DNA of 64,000 nucleotides from Marinoscillum sp964351625 (GCA_964351625.1 CAYGOV010000001.1:1-64000), one strand, 5' to 3'; shown: positions 32,744 to 42,984, numbered from the stretch's first letter. Notes: generated by a model not told the origin, from the sequence alone. Made by a program: numbers and translations.

Positions 32744-34842
32744 GTATCAAGAAAGACATATTGCTAAGAGTGCGGATTGCGTTCCTGCTGGTCTTCTTGT
32801 TTTCAGCGGCAGTGCTTTATCGCATTATTACTGTACAGTACTCCGAAGGTGATAAGTGGGTGGGCTATGCCGAGACCATGGGTCTGCAAGTAATGAAAGT
32901 CAAAGCTACCAGAGGAAGCATTTATTCTGATGATGGAAGTCTTCTAGCCACTTCATTGCCTTTTTACCAAGTAGCCTTTGACCCCTATTTGCCTAGTGAC
33001 GAACTCTACTATGGGCAGATCGACTCGCTTTGCTATCTCCTCTCGAGTTTTTACAAAGACATGTCGCCACTCCAATACAAACGGAAAATAAGCGAAGCAC
33101 GAAAAGATAGGAGGCGGTATCTGGTCCTCAACCGACAGGAGGTCGGCTACCAAGACAAAAAGAAAATAGAGCAGTGGCCCATCTTCAGAGAGGGACGACT
33201 TACTGGCGGTATAATCTTCGAAAAGGTGGAAACAAGGTATCTGCCTTTTTCGCATTTGGGCTATCGTACAATTGGCACGGTAAATTCGGACAATAGAGGC
33301 GTGGTAGGTTTGGAGTATAGCTTCAATAGAGAACTTGCTGGACAAGATGGAGAAGTGCTCAAGCAAAGAATGGCTGGAGGCGGCTGGAAGCCAGTTTATG
33401 ACGGATCGGAAATTCGTCCGAAGGATGGTTATGACATCCACACTACACTCAACGTGGACTTGCAGGACGTGACCGAATCTGCATTGCTTTCTGCTCTGCG
33501 CAGACATCAAGCCGACTATGGCGCTGTGATCCTCATGGAAGTGAAAACAGGCGAGATCAAAGCCATTTCAAACCTCAGCCGAAATAGCAATGGTGACTAC
33601 TACGAGCGATACAACTATGCCGTGGGTGATCAAGGTACGCGTGAGCCAGGCTCTACATTCAAGTTGGCGAGTATGATAGCGCTTTTTGAAGACAGTGATG
33701 TCAAGCTTACTGACACGGTAGATACAGGCAATGGTGCAATGAAATTTTTCAATGAAACCATGCGCGATCACAAGCCTGGTGGCTATGGAAAGCTTACCGT
33801 ACAGGAGGTTTTTGAGAAAAGCTCCAACATTGGCACAGCCAAGCTCATCACAGAGCATTTTGGATCGAATCCTTCTAAATACACCGATTACATCAAAAAT
33901 ATCGGATTGGACAAACGACTTGGTTTTCAAATGGTAGGAGAGGGAACGCCTTACATCAAAGATCCTACGGATAGCACTTGGAGTGGGATTTCACTTCCAT
34001 GGATTTCTCATGGCTATGAGTTGAAAATGACCCCTTTGCAGACTTTGGCGCTCTACAATGCGGTAGCAAACAATGGCAAAATGATTCAGCCTTTGATTGT
34101 AAAATCAGTCAAAAAGGCCAATAGGAATATCGAAAAGTATGAGGCCAAAGTGTTGAATCCTAAAATCTGCTCCAAGAGTACTTTGAGGGATGTGAAGATT
34201 ATGTTGGAAGGCGTGGTAGAGCGTGGTACTGCTCAGAACATTAAAAATGATCGCTACAAGATCGCTGGCAAAACAGGTACCGCTAAGAAGGTGCAAAACG
34301 GCAGATATACCAATGCTTATTACACGTCATTCGCTGGTTATTTTCCTGCTGATGCACCAAAGTATAGCTGTATAGTGGTGATCGACGAACCAAAAGGATA
34401 TCAGATCTATGGTAGTGATGTGGCTGCTCCTGTTTTTAAAGATATAGCAGATCAGATCTACGCACTTGAGACCAATCTTCATGAAGAGCTAGAAGATAAC
34501 CGCATCCAATTTGCAGGAGTATTTCCTGTGATCCGCGCAGGTAAGCAAACTGAGCTACAAATGATCACCAACGAATTGGGGATTTCTAATCATTCAGATT
34601 CTGAATCGGCATGGGTAAAAACAGATGTAGTTGATCACTCCGTATTTTGGGAAGATAATACACCTAAAGCTGACAGAGTGCCAGACGTTCGCGGCATGAC
34701 TTTGCGTGATGCTATCTACCTACTAGAGAATGCAGGACTGAAAGTGGCGCTGGCCGGAAGAGGAAGAGTGTCAACTCAGTCTATCTCTCCGGGTGCAAAA
34801 TATTCAAGAGGTGCCACCATCAAACTTGAGCTAGAATCATGA
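32740..34842 (+). CDS. ftsI: Septal peptidoglycan transpeptidase (PBP3-like) with PASTA domain
   Basis: A 700-residue bitopic penicillin-binding protein. It has an N-terminal membrane helix (about 10-30), a pedestal domain, and a transpeptidase domain with Ser305 in STFK, SSN at 361-363 and KTG at 511-513. The C-terminal 55 residues form one PASTA domain (VPDVRGMTLRDAIYLLENAGL). It crosslinks septal peptidoglycan with FtsW. The PASTA module is common in Bacteroidota FtsI but absent from E. coli PBP3. Confidence 0.96.
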   Translation: MSIKKDILLRVRIAFLLVFLFSAAVLYRIITVQYSEGDKWVGYAETMGLQVMKVKATRGSIYSDDGSLLATSLPFYQVAFDPYLPSDELYYGQIDSLCYLLSSFYKDMSPLQYKRKISEARKDRRRYLVLNRQEVGYQDKKKIEQWPIFREGRLTGGIIFEKVETRYLPFSHLGYRTIGTVNSDNRGVVGLEYSFNRELAGQDGEVLKQRMAGGGWKPVYDGSEIRPKDGYDIHTTLNVDLQDVTESALLSALRRHQADYGAVILMEVKTGEIKAISNLSRNSNGDYYERYNYAVGDQGTREPGSTFKLASMIALFEDSDVKLTDTVDTGNGAMKFFNETMRDHKPGGYGKLTVQEVFEKSSNIGTAKLITEHFGSNPSKYTDYIKNIGLDKRLGFQMVGEGTPYIKDPTDSTWSGISLPWISHGYELKMTPLQTLALYNAVANNGKMIQPLIVKSVKKANRNIEKYEAKVLNPKICSKSTLRDVKIMLEGVVERGTAQNIKNDRYKIAGKTGTAKKVQNGRYTNAYYTSFAGYFPADAPKYSCIVVIDEPKGYQIYGSDVAAPVFKDIADQIYALETNLHEELEDNRIQFAGVFPVIRAGKQTELQMITNELGISNHSDSESAWVKTDVVDHSVFWEDNTPKADRVPDVRGMTLRDAIYLLENAGLKVALAGRGRVSTQSISPGAKYSRGATIKLELES

Positions 34843-36293
34843 AGCTGCTAAAAGACATATTGTACGGAGTGTCTTTGACGGAGATCCATGGCTCACGAGA
34901 TCGTGATATCAGCGATTTGGCTTTTGATTCCCGTAAGGTGAAAGAAGGGACTTTGTTTTTTGCCATCAAAGGCACACAAAGTGATGGGCACGATTACATC
35001 AGTCAGGTGATAGCATCTGGTGCTGAGGCGGTCGTCTGCGAGCAACTTCCAGAAAAGCGCAACGAGACTATAACATATATACAGGTGGAAAATAGCGCTG
35101 CTGCAATGGGTATTGTAGCAGCCAATTTTTTCAACCATCCGAGTAAGAAGATCAAACTAGTGGGCATCACCGGCACCAACGGAAAGACCACCACTGCCAC
35201 TTTGTTATTTCAGCTTTTCCAAGAGCTGGGTTACAAAGTAGGGCTGCTCTCTACTGTGGAGAATAAGATCAATGATACGGTTCTTGATACGAAATACACC
35301 ACGCCAGACAGCTTGCAGTTAAATGCATTGCTGGCGGATATGGTGAAAGCTGGATGCACCCATTGCTTTATGGAGGCCAGTTCTCATGCTTTGGTGCAGG
35401 AGCGTACAAGCGGGCTGGTCTTTGCTGGTGGAGTATTTACCAATATTAGCCACGATCATCTGGACTATCACGAGACTTTCGATGCTTATATAAAAGCGAA
35501 AAAGATTCTTTTTGATCGTCTGCCAAAAAATGCATTCGCGCTTACCAATGTAGATGATAAGCGTGGGGCAGTGATGCTGCAAAATACCAAAGCAGATAAG
35601 AATACCTATTCACTCAATACCTTGGCAGACTTCAAAGCGAAGATTCTTCATAATACGCTTCAGGGTTTGGAGCTAGATATTGACGGGATCAATGCGTGGT
35701 TCAAATTGATCGGCAACTTCAATGCCTATAACATCTTAGCGGTTTACGCTACCGCGGTATTGCTAGAAGAGGACAGAAGCGAAGTGCTTACGGCTCTTTC
35801 CAAAATCAATGGGGCCAGAGGAAGATTTGAGCAGGTGATGAATCCAAGCAACGTGATGGCGATCGTGGATTATGCACATACACCGGACGCATTGGACAAT
35901 GTGCTGAGAACCATTGACAACCTAAGAACGAGACAAGAGAAAGTGATCACTGTTGTGGGTTGCGGAGGAAATAGAGACAAGACCAAGCGACCAGAAATGG
36001 CGCGTATAGCGGCGGAGTACAGTAATAAGATCATCTTAACTTCTGATAATCCGCGTGATGAAGATCCCGCGTTGATCCTAAAGGAAATGATGAAAGGTAT
36101 ACCAAAAGTGGCGCAAAAAAATACGATGATCATCCAAGACAGACGAGAAGCTATCCGCACAGCGTGCAATCTGGCAGATCCGATGGATATCATCCTTGTG
36201 GCTGGAAAAGGTCATGAGACTTATCAAGAGATAAAGGGAGTGAGAAGTCACTTTGACGATAAAGAAATATTGAGTGAAATGTTAAACAATTGA
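34839..36293 (+). CDS. murE: UDP-MurNAc-tripeptide synthetase (meso-diaminopimelate adding)
   Basis: A 484-residue Mur ligase adding the third amino acid to UDP-MurNAc-L-Ala-D-Glu. ATP motif GITGTNGKTTTATL near residue 109, HDHLDYH in the central domain, and DNPRDEDP near the C-terminus. DNPR is the known marker for diaminopimelate instead of lysine, so the wall should be DAP-type. It overlaps ftsI by 4 bp. Confidence 0.96.
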   Translation: MKLLKDILYGVSLTEIHGSRDRDISDLAFDSRKVKEGTLFFAIKGTQSDGHDYISQVIASGAEAVVCEQLPEKRNETITYIQVENSAAAMGIVAANFFNHPSKKIKLVGITGTNGKTTTATLLFQLFQELGYKVGLLSTVENKINDTVLDTKYTTPDSLQLNALLADMVKAGCTHCFMEASSHALVQERTSGLVFAGGVFTNISHDHLDYHETFDAYIKAKKILFDRLPKNAFALTNVDDKRGAVMLQNTKADKNTYSLNTLADFKAKILHNTLQGLELDIDGINAWFKLIGNFNAYNILAVYATAVLLEEDRSEVLTALSKINGARGRFEQVMNPSNVMAIVDYAHTPDALDNVLRTIDNLRTRQEKVITVVGCGGNRDKTKRPEMARIAAEYSNKIILTSDNPRDEDPALILKEMMKGIPKVAQKNTMIIQDRREAIRTACNLADPMDIILVAGKGHETYQEIKGVRSHFDDKEILSEMLNN

Positions 36294-36298
36294 CAAAC

Positions 36299-36362
36299 TG
36301 AAAACTGAAAGTGTAAAGTGATGAAAGCCAACAATTTTCAATTCTCCACTTTCCATTTTCAA
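36299..36362 (+). other. Imperfect hairpin between murE and mraY
   Basis: TGAAAACTGAAAGTG (36299-36313) is largely complementary to CACTTTCCATTTTCAA (36347-36362) with two mismatches. It occupies the only gap above 50 bp between murE and mraY, with no T-run. It may affect mRNA processing or be a degenerate dispersed repeat of the type with CTCCACTTTCCATTTTC seen in Bacteroidota. Confidence 0.4.
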
Positions 36363-36373
36363 CTTAAATAAGG

Positions 36374-37552
36374 ATGCTGTATTACCTTTTTGAATATTTA
36401 GATAAGCATTTTGACCTGATCGGAGCAGGGGTGTTTAAATACATCTCATTCCGTGCAGGCATGGCAGCAGTGATTTCACTGTTGATTACGATCGTCTTTG
36501 GACGAAAGCTCATCAATGCACTTTTGAATTTTCAAGTTAGAGAATCTATCCGTGATTTGGGTCTTGACGGCCAAATGGAAAAGCAAGGCACGCCAACAAT
36601 GGGTGGTATCATTATCATTTCGGCCATTATCATTCCTACTTTGCTTTTCGCAAATCTTGGCAATGTCTACGTTCAGTTATTACTTATTACGGCTGTTTGG
36701 ATGGGTTTAATCGGTTTTACTGATGATTATCTCAAAATCAAAAGGAAAAATAAAGACGGACTTAAAGGCAATTTCAAAGTAATTGGGCAAGTAGGTATTG
36801 GTCTCTTAGTAGGGCTTGTGATGGTAATGCATCCTGATGTGGTGATACCTGAATTGGGCGGTCAAGGTATATCTGATGCTGAGGCAATTGTAACTACCAT
36901 GCCTTTCATTAAAAACAATGAATTTCAGTACAGCTGGCTCTTGCCAAATATGCTGAGTGACTATACGTGGGTGATTTATGTGCTGGTAGTCATCTTCATC
37001 GTTACGGCAGTTTCCAATGGCGCCAATATCACAGATGGAGTAGATGGCTTAGCGGCTGGTACGAGCGCAATTATCGGATTGACGCTTGCAGTGCTAGCTT
37101 ACCTTTCTGGTAATGCTGTTTTTGCCGACTACCTCAATATTGCCTTCATCCCCAACTCTGGTGAGCTCGTAATATTTGGTGCGGCTTTCGTGGGAGCATG
37201 TATCGGATTCCTTTGGTACAATTCATATCCGGCCCAAGTATTCATGGGTGACACAGGTAGCCTTGCCATTGGTGGGATCATAGCCGTATTGGCTTTAGTT
37301 ATTCGCAAAGAACTTCTGATACCAGTGCTCTGTGGGATTTTCCTTATTGAAAATCTCTCGGTTATCATTCAAGTTTCTTATTTCAAATACACTCGAAAAA
37401 AATATGGAGAAGGAAGACGTGTTTTCCTCATGTCTCCATTACACCATCACTATCAGAAAAAAGGCATGCATGAAGCCAAAATAGTCACGCGGTTCTGGAC
37501 TCTTGGCATTCTGTTAGCCATTCTTACACTCGCTACGCTTAAACTTAGATAA
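36374..37552 (+). CDS. mraY: Phospho-MurNAc-pentapeptide translocase
   Basis: A 392-residue integral membrane enzyme with about ten helices that transfers phospho-MurNAc-pentapeptide to undecaprenyl phosphate, forming lipid I. Signatures: FTDDYLKIKRKN, NGANITDGVDGLA, FMGDTGSLA and MSPLHHHYQKKG, which carry the Asp and His residues needed for activity. The insertion around 150-190 (after MHPDVVIPE) is typical of Bacteroidota MraY. Confidence 0.97.
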   Translation: MLYYLFEYLDKHFDLIGAGVFKYISFRAGMAAVISLLITIVFGRKLINALLNFQVRESIRDLGLDGQMEKQGTPTMGGIIIISAIIIPTLLFANLGNVYVQLLLITAVWMGLIGFTDDYLKIKRKNKDGLKGNFKVIGQVGIGLLVGLVMVMHPDVVIPELGGQGISDAEAIVTTMPFIKNNEFQYSWLLPNMLSDYTWVIYVLVVIFIVTAVSNGANITDGVDGLAAGTSAIIGLTLAVLAYLSGNAVFADYLNIAFIPNSGELVIFGAAFVGACIGFLWYNSYPAQVFMGDTGSLAIGGIIAVLALVIRKELLIPVLCGIFLIENLSVIIQVSYFKYTRKKYGEGRRVFLMSPLHHHYQKKGMHEAKIVTRFWTLGILLAILTLATLKLR

Positions 37553-37558
37553 CTGGAT

Positions 37559-37933
37559 ATGACGCTAGAACAACTCACTCGTCTAAATGAAAAATTTCAG
37601 CAGAAAGCTGCAGGACTTGCAGAACTACTTCCTGGAAGCAACTTGATGGCCTTTTCTTCCTCCATCATTCGCAGTTCCAAGAAGATAGATCTTTTGCTAA
37701 ATAAGGTGCTTACGGCTAAAACTCAAAGTGGCTTTTACAACAAAATAGAAGCCTTGGAGGAGGAAATGGATGAACTGACTTTCCTAATGGATCGTCTAGA
37801 TGAAGCCAATCGCAAAAGAAACATCGGTGCAATACTCGAGACAGCCAAGAAAGGATATGAAATGATATCGCTGTATTCGTTGTGTTGTGATCAAATATTA
37901 GAGAAGAAAACCAAAGCTCAGAAGGATATATAA
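37559..37933 (+). CDS. Small helical protein in dcw cluster, possibly S23-type four-helix bundle
   Basis: A 124-residue all-helical cytosolic protein between mraY and murD, 6 bp after mraY and overlapping murD by one base. It has no signal or membrane helix. The order FSSSIIRSSKKIDLLLNKV, then SGFYNKIEALEEEMDEL and TFLMDRLDEANRK resembles diverged S23/IVP four-helix-bundle proteins (R-S-x-x-I and F-x-x-K-I/L-x-x-x-x-x-E patterns). This is a tentative eye-level match. The gene is not part of the standard dcw set. Confidence 0.8.
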   Translation: MTLEQLTRLNEKFQQKAAGLAELLPGSNLMAFSSSIIRSSKKIDLLLNKVLTAKTQSGFYNKIEALEEEMDELTFLMDRLDEANRKRNIGAILETAKKGYEMISLYSLCCDQILEKKTKAQKDI

Positions 37934-39312
37934 TGAGTAAGTCAATTGCCATATTAGGAGCAGGAGAAAGCGGAATCGGTGCAGCCATACTAGGCTTGAA
38001 GCACGGATACAGTGTATTCCTTTCAGATGCGGGCGCCGTATCTGATGACAGGAAAGCTATGCTCCAGTCACATGGAATTGACTTTGAATCAGGAGGACAT
38101 ACCAAGTCTAAGATATTAGCAGCCGACGAAGTAGTTAAGAGTCCGGGCATTCCAGACACTGCTCCACTTATTTTGGAATTGATAGCGCAAGGCACACCAG
38201 TTATTTCAGAAATAGAATTTGCCTATAGATACATTCCTCAAGGCGCTAAGGTAGTAGCTATCACAGGTACCAACGGTAAGACTACCACCACTTTACTCAC
38301 TCACCATCTTTTGAAGTCTGCGGGCTTCAAAGTTGCATTGGGTGGAAATGTTGGTATAAGTTTAGCCAAACTAGTAGCTGAAGGCGGCTATAATTATTAC
38401 GTGGTAGAGGTGAGTAGTTTCCAATTGGATGGTATTATCAAGTTTAAGCCTGACGTAGCAGTTTTACTCAATATCACACCAGATCACTTAGATCGCTATG
38501 AGTATGACTTCAATAAATATGTAGCATCCAAATTTAGAATTTTAGAAAATCTTACGGACGAGGAAGCCTTCGTCTACTGTGCAGAAAGTCAGCCAATCAC
38601 TGAAGAGTTAGCTCGTAGAAAAGTACAAGCTTGTCTTTTCGCTATCTCCACCAGTAACAATCCTAAGTGGCAAGCTTACATGAGTGAGGAGCATTTGGTA
38701 TTCAATTACAAATTTAAACACGTAGCGAAAAATCACCAGATACCAGTTTCGGAGATTGCACTAATTGGTAAACACAATATGATCAATGCCATGTCGGCCG
38801 TGTTGTCAGCCCTGCAATTTGATGTGTCAATAGAAGTGATCAGCAAAGGCTTGAAAAACTTCGTAAATGCGCCTCATAGGTTAGAGCCTTGTGGTCAGAT
38901 AGACGGAGTAAAATTCATCAATGACTCCAAAGCCACGAATGTGGATGCAGTTTTTTATGCTTTGGAAGGAATAAAATCAGATATCATCTGGATCGCCGGT
39001 GGTATCGACAAAGGAAACGATTATCTCCAGTTGGATGAATTAGTAGAGAAGAAAGTCAAAGGACTTGTGTGTCTTGGTAAGGATAATTCTAAGCTCAAGA
39101 AGCATTTCGGACCTATCCTCGACCAAATAGAAGAAACAGAAACTATCGAGCAAGCTATAGAAATGGCTTTAGGTATGGCGTCCACAGGTGATGTGGCGTT
39201 GCTCTCTCCTGCGTGTGCAAGTTTTGATTTATTCAGAAACTATGAAGATAGAGGAGATCAGTTTAGATCAGCCGTGAAATTATTGTCAAATAAGAAAACC
39301 ACGAAAGTATGA
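37933..39312 (+). CDS. murD: UDP-MurNAc-L-alanine:D-glutamate ligase
   Basis: A 459-residue Mur ligase adding D-Glu to UDP-MurNAc-L-Ala. ATP motif AITGTNGKTTTTLL near residue 111, NITPDHLDRYEYD in the middle, and the C-terminal LLSPACASFDLFRNYEDRGDQF that is typical of MurD. It overlaps its neighbours on both sides (1 bp and 4 bp). Confidence 0.97.
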   Translation: MSKSIAILGAGESGIGAAILGLKHGYSVFLSDAGAVSDDRKAMLQSHGIDFESGGHTKSKILAADEVVKSPGIPDTAPLILELIAQGTPVISEIEFAYRYIPQGAKVVAITGTNGKTTTTLLTHHLLKSAGFKVALGGNVGISLAKLVAEGGYNYYVVEVSSFQLDGIIKFKPDVAVLLNITPDHLDRYEYDFNKYVASKFRILENLTDEEAFVYCAESQPITEELARRKVQACLFAISTSNNPKWQAYMSEEHLVFNYKFKHVAKNHQIPVSEIALIGKHNMINAMSAVLSALQFDVSIEVISKGLKNFVNAPHRLEPCGQIDGVKFINDSKATNVDAVFYALEGIKSDIIWIAGGIDKGNDYLQLDELVEKKVKGLVCLGKDNSKLKKHFGPILDQIEETETIEQAIEMALGMASTGDVALLSPACASFDLFRNYEDRGDQFRSAVKLLSNKKTTKV

Positions 39313-40481
39313 ACGAGATAAGAAATTGGGCATACAATAATCTTAAAGGTGATCCGATCATATGGTTCATCGTCTTTTTGCTATCCATGCTGAGTATCCT
39401 TGTGGTGTACAGTTCCACGGGAAGTTTGGCTTACAAAATGATGGGAGGAGATACGGAATACTATCTTTTCAAGCATTCCGCACTTGTACTACTTAGCTTA
39501 GTCGCGATGTGGGTTGCCCACAAAATAGACTACCGCTACTATTCGAAGCTTTCAAAGTTTGCGCTTTGGCTGGCGGTTCCGTTGTTGCTGTTCACATGGC
39601 AGTTTGGAGACAATATCAATGAAGCATCTAGATGGATTACCATTCCATTTATCAATCAAGCATTCCAGCCTTCAGATTTAGCGAAACTTGCCTTGGTGGT
39701 GACACTCGCAAGCATGCTTTCAAAAAGGCAAAAGAATATTGAGGATTTCCAAAAGGCCATCATTCCCATGTTGGTTTGGATAGGGCTGATTTGTGCGTTT
39801 ATCGCAATGACCAACGTATCCACTGCACTTCTGCTTTTTGCTACTTGTATGCTGATGTTATTCATCGGTCGTGTACCAGTGCGCTATTTGGCGATGCTGA
39901 TGATCATCGGTGTGATTGCCGGTGGTGTAGCACTGGCTTTTGGTCAAAGAACTGGAACGGCGATCAGTCGTGTCGAAAGCTTCTTCAATGAAGAGGAAGT
40001 GCCTTTCCAGGCAAAGCAAGCATACATCGCTATTGCGACGGGAGGACTTACAGGTAAAGGTCCTGGTCAAAGTGATCAAAGAAATTATTTACCTCACCCA
40101 TATTCAGATTTTGTCTATGCCATCATTCTTGAGGAGTATGGTTTGATCGGCGGATTGGGTGTTTTGTTTTTGTACCTAGCGCTACTCTATCGAGGAATGA
40201 AAGCCGCATCTGAGAGCGATAGAGCCTATGGCGGATTGTTATCGGCAGGTCTGTCATTTGCACTCGTCATGCAAGCCATGGTCAATATGGGAGTAGCAGT
40301 AGGACTAGGGCCAATTACTGGATTGCCACTTCCATTGATAAGTATGGGTGGTACCTCTCAGCTATTCACAGGATTGGCGCTCGGGATTATTTTGAGCGTA
40401 AGCAGAGGAGAAATAGACGATATCGGTTCGCCATTGGCGAATAGTTACAAGCACAAGGAACGAATTAAAGCAGCAGCATAA
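39309..40481 (+). CDS. ftsW: Septal peptidoglycan polymerase FtsW
   Basis: A 390-residue SEDS-family membrane protein with about ten helices that polymerises lipid II at the septum with FtsI. Motifs: INEASRWITIPF, QPSDLAKL and GLPLPLISMGGTSQL. It overlaps murD by 4 bp, and murG follows after about 30 bp. Confidence 0.97.
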   Translation: MNEIRNWAYNNLKGDPIIWFIVFLLSMLSILVVYSSTGSLAYKMMGGDTEYYLFKHSALVLLSLVAMWVAHKIDYRYYSKLSKFALWLAVPLLLFTWQFGDNINEASRWITIPFINQAFQPSDLAKLALVVTLASMLSKRQKNIEDFQKAIIPMLVWIGLICAFIAMTNVSTALLLFATCMLMLFIGRVPVRYLAMLMIIGVIAGGVALAFGQRTGTAISRVESFFNEEEVPFQAKQAYIAIATGGLTGKGPGQSDQRNYLPHPYSDFVYAIILEEYGLIGGLGVLFLYLALLYRGMKAASESDRAYGGLLSAGLSFALVMQAMVNMGVAVGLGPITGLPLPLISMGGTSQLFTGLALGIILSVSRGEIDDIGSPLANSYKHKERIKAAA

Positions 40482-40513
40482 TCGAAAAGCAAAAACCATA
40501 TAACGAAGTACCA

Positions 40514-41602
40514 TTGCGGATCATGATAAGTGGTGGCGGCACAGGCGGTCATATCTATCCTGCTATCTCAATAGCTCAGTCTTTAGAGGATATGTTGCAG
40601 GAGGTAGAGATCATGTTTGTGGGCGCTCAAGGTCGTATGGAAATGAAAAAGGTGCCTGAAGCTGGTTACCCAATCGTTGGTCTTTGGATCAGTGGGCTGC
40701 AAAGAAGTCTTTCTTTCCAGAATCTATTGTTTCCAGTTAAGTTGGTTGCGAGCGTTATTAAAGCTTTTAGTTTGATCAAGTCATTCAAACCCAATGCCGT
40801 GATAGGAGTGGGTGGCTATGCGAGTGGGCCTTTGCTGTATGCGGCTTCAGCCAAAAAAATCCCTACACTTATCCAAGAGCAAAATTCGTATGCTGGACTT
40901 ACCAATAAGCTCCTAGCCAAAAGGGTAGATAAAATCTGTGTGGCTCATGGAGGGATGGACAAATATTTCCCGAAAGAGAAATTGGTGGTAACTGGTAACC
41001 CAGTTAGAAAGACCATCGTCCTTCCAGAATCCAGAAAACAAGAGGCATTTGACTTTTTCGGTTTAGATCCAAAAAAGAAAACTATCCTTATTATAGGAGG
41101 TAGTTTGGGTGCACGCTCAGTCAATGAATTTATACTTTCTGGATACGAAAAACTGGTTGCCTCAGGTCATCAAGTCATTTGGCAAACAGGTGGATTCTAT
41201 TTCGAAGAAATGAAATCCAGAATTACCAATCCGTCCAAAGAGATTCTGGTAAAAGATTTTGTAAGAGAAATGCATTACGCTTATGCAGTAGCAGATGTAG
41301 TGATCTCTAGAGCTGGCGCTTTGTCTATCGCAGAGCTGATGCTGACAGGTAAGCCTAGCATTTTGGTACCAAGCCCAAATGTGGCTGAAGACCACCAAAC
41401 GATAAATGCCATGGCTTTGGTAGATCGTGAAGCAGCCATATTGGTAAAAGATAAAGAAGGTGCTGAAAAACTGATAGATACTACCCTGGACCTTTTAAGA
41501 GACGAGCCATTGAAGCAGCGCTTGAGTAAAAATATTGCGGCCATGTCCCACCCAGATTCTGCGAAAGATATTGCTAACGAAATCTTAAAACTGATCGCAT
41601 GA
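40514..41602 (+). CDS. murG: Lipid II synthase (GlcNAc transferase) MurG
   Basis: A 362-residue GT28 glycosyltransferase adding GlcNAc to lipid I. It has the N-terminal motif ISGGGTGGHIYPAISIA, VGGYASGP, and the C-terminal donor-binding region VISRAGALSIAELMLTGKPSILVPSP. The start is probably the TTG at 40514 (LRIMISGG); the ATG at 40523 would leave almost no residues before the glycine loop. It overlaps murC by 4 bp. Confidence 0.95.
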   Translation: MRIMISGGGTGGHIYPAISIAQSLEDMLQEVEIMFVGAQGRMEMKKVPEAGYPIVGLWISGLQRSLSFQNLLFPVKLVASVIKAFSLIKSFKPNAVIGVGGYASGPLLYAASAKKIPTLIQEQNSYAGLTNKLLAKRVDKICVAHGGMDKYFPKEKLVVTGNPVRKTIVLPESRKQEAFDFFGLDPKKKTILIIGGSLGARSVNEFILSGYEKLVASGHQVIWQTGGFYFEEMKSRITNPSKEILVKDFVREMHYAYAVADVVISRAGALSIAELMLTGKPSILVPSPNVAEDHQTINAMALVDREAAILVKDKEGAEKLIDTTLDLLRDEPLKQRLSKNIAAMSHPDSAKDIANEILKLIA

Positions 41603-42984
41603 ATATAGGAAGCGTATATAGCGTCTATTTTGTGGGTGTCGGAGGTATCGGCATGAGTGCCATCGCTCGTTGGTTCAATCAGCGCGGCGTGCCAGTAGGT
41701 GGATACGATAAAGTAATTACACCACTTACTTCCCGTCTGGAATCAGAAGGTATTTGGGTGCACTATGTGGATGAAGTCAAGGAGATTCCAGAGAAGTTTT
41801 TGAATAAGGACAACACCCTTATTGTCTATACTCCGGCTATTCCAAAGAAACATGGCGAGTTAAGATATTTTCAAAAGAAGGGTTTCACCGTGATGAAGCG
41901 CAGCGAAGTACTTGGGATGATCTCCAAAGATCATTATACAATAGCAATAGCTGGTACACACGGAAAGACCACTACATCTTCAATGATTGCCCACCTACTC
42001 AATCAATCCGAGAAGGGCTGTTCGGCATTTATTGGTGGCATCATGACCAACTATGATTCCAATCTTTTGGTAGGTGGTGAGAATGTACCTGTGGTGGTTG
42101 AAGCTGATGAATTTGACAGATCATTCTTGAGGCTCTTGCCTAATTATTCAATTGTCACTTCGGTGGATCCTGATCACTTGGATATATACGGAGATGAAGC
42201 TACGATAAAGCAAGCTTTTGGAGATTTTCTGAAGTTGGGAGGGGAAGATGGTAAAACCTTGATCCATTATGCAGCGGCAGAAAAGATCAATATGCACTTG
42301 GAGAATCTTTACTATACCTATGGCATAGACAAAGGCGATATACAAGCGAAAGCACTCCGTGCTGTTAATGGCACTTTTATTTTCAATTATCACGGAAGTC
42401 AGGTCATCAAAGATTTGAAGCTTTCTGTTCCTGGTTTTCACAATGTGGAGAACTGCATAGCTGCAGTCACTTTGGCTCTTGATATGGGAATGGATGCAGA
42501 GACTATTAAAAGTGGGATCGAATCTTACCGTGGTGTCAAGCGCAGATTTCAATTCATTGTAAAGAATGATAAGTTCACCTTTATCGATGATTACGCCCAT
42601 CATCCAACTGAGATTACGGCATTCCTCAAATCGGTAAAGGCATTGTACCCAAGGAAAAAGCTCTCTGTGATTTTTCAACCGCATTTGTACTCTCGAACTA
42701 GAGATTTTGAGAAAGGATTCGCGGAAAGCTTATCCATAGCTGATGAACTGATCTTATTGGATATCTATCCGGCAAGAGAAGAGCCCATCAAAGGAGTGAC
42801 CTCTTCGATCATTTTTGATAGGATTTACAAAGAGAATAAAGTGCTTACCGATTTGGCTGGATTAGCGGAAGTTATGGCTGGGAAAGATGTCGAACTTCTT
42901 TGCACCATAGGTGCTGGCAACATTGATATGGAAGTCTCAAAGTTGAAAGACTATTACTTAAACAAATACCAAATTGAAGGTTGA
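41599..42984 (+). CDS. murC: UDP-MurNAc:L-alanine ligase
   Basis: A 461-residue Mur ligase adding L-Ala to UDP-MurNAc. N-terminal FVGVGGIGMSAIARW, ATP motif GTHGKTTTSSM near residue 119, DPDHLDIYGD, and DDYAHHPTEI. Standard for Bacteroidota. Its last codons overlap the TTG start of ftsQ. Confidence 0.97.
   Translation: MNIGSVYSVYFVGVGGIGMSAIARWFNQRGVPVGGYDKVITPLTSRLESEGIWVHYVDEVKEIPEKFLNKDNTLIVYTPAIPKKHGELRYFQKKGFTVMKRSEVLGMISKDHYTIAIAGTHGKTTTSSMIAHLLNQSEKGCSAFIGGIMTNYDSNLLVGGENVPVVVEADEFDRSFLRLLPNYSIVTSVDPDHLDIYGDEATIKQAFGDFLKLGGEDGKTLIHYAAAEKINMHLENLYYTYGIDKGDIQAKALRAVNGTFIFNYHGSQVIKDLKLSVPGFHNVENCIAAVTLALDMGMDAETIKSGIESYRGVKRRFQFIVKNDKFTFIDDYAHHPTEITAFLKSVKALYPRKKLSVIFQPHLYSRTRDFEKGFAESLSIADELILLDIYPAREEPIKGVTSSIIFDRIYKENKVLTDLAGLAEVMAGKDVELLCTIGAGNIDMEVSKLKDYYLNKYQIEG

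Noticed and set aside
32953..33510. Open frame of 185 codons on the minus strand inside ftsI
   Set aside because: It is antisense to a gene with intact catalytic motifs, has no recognisable domain and is Cys/His-rich in the way shadow frames are.
42148..42684. Open frame of 178 codons on the minus strand inside murC
   Set aside because: Antisense to conserved MurC sequence, no family resemblance, no promoter visible.
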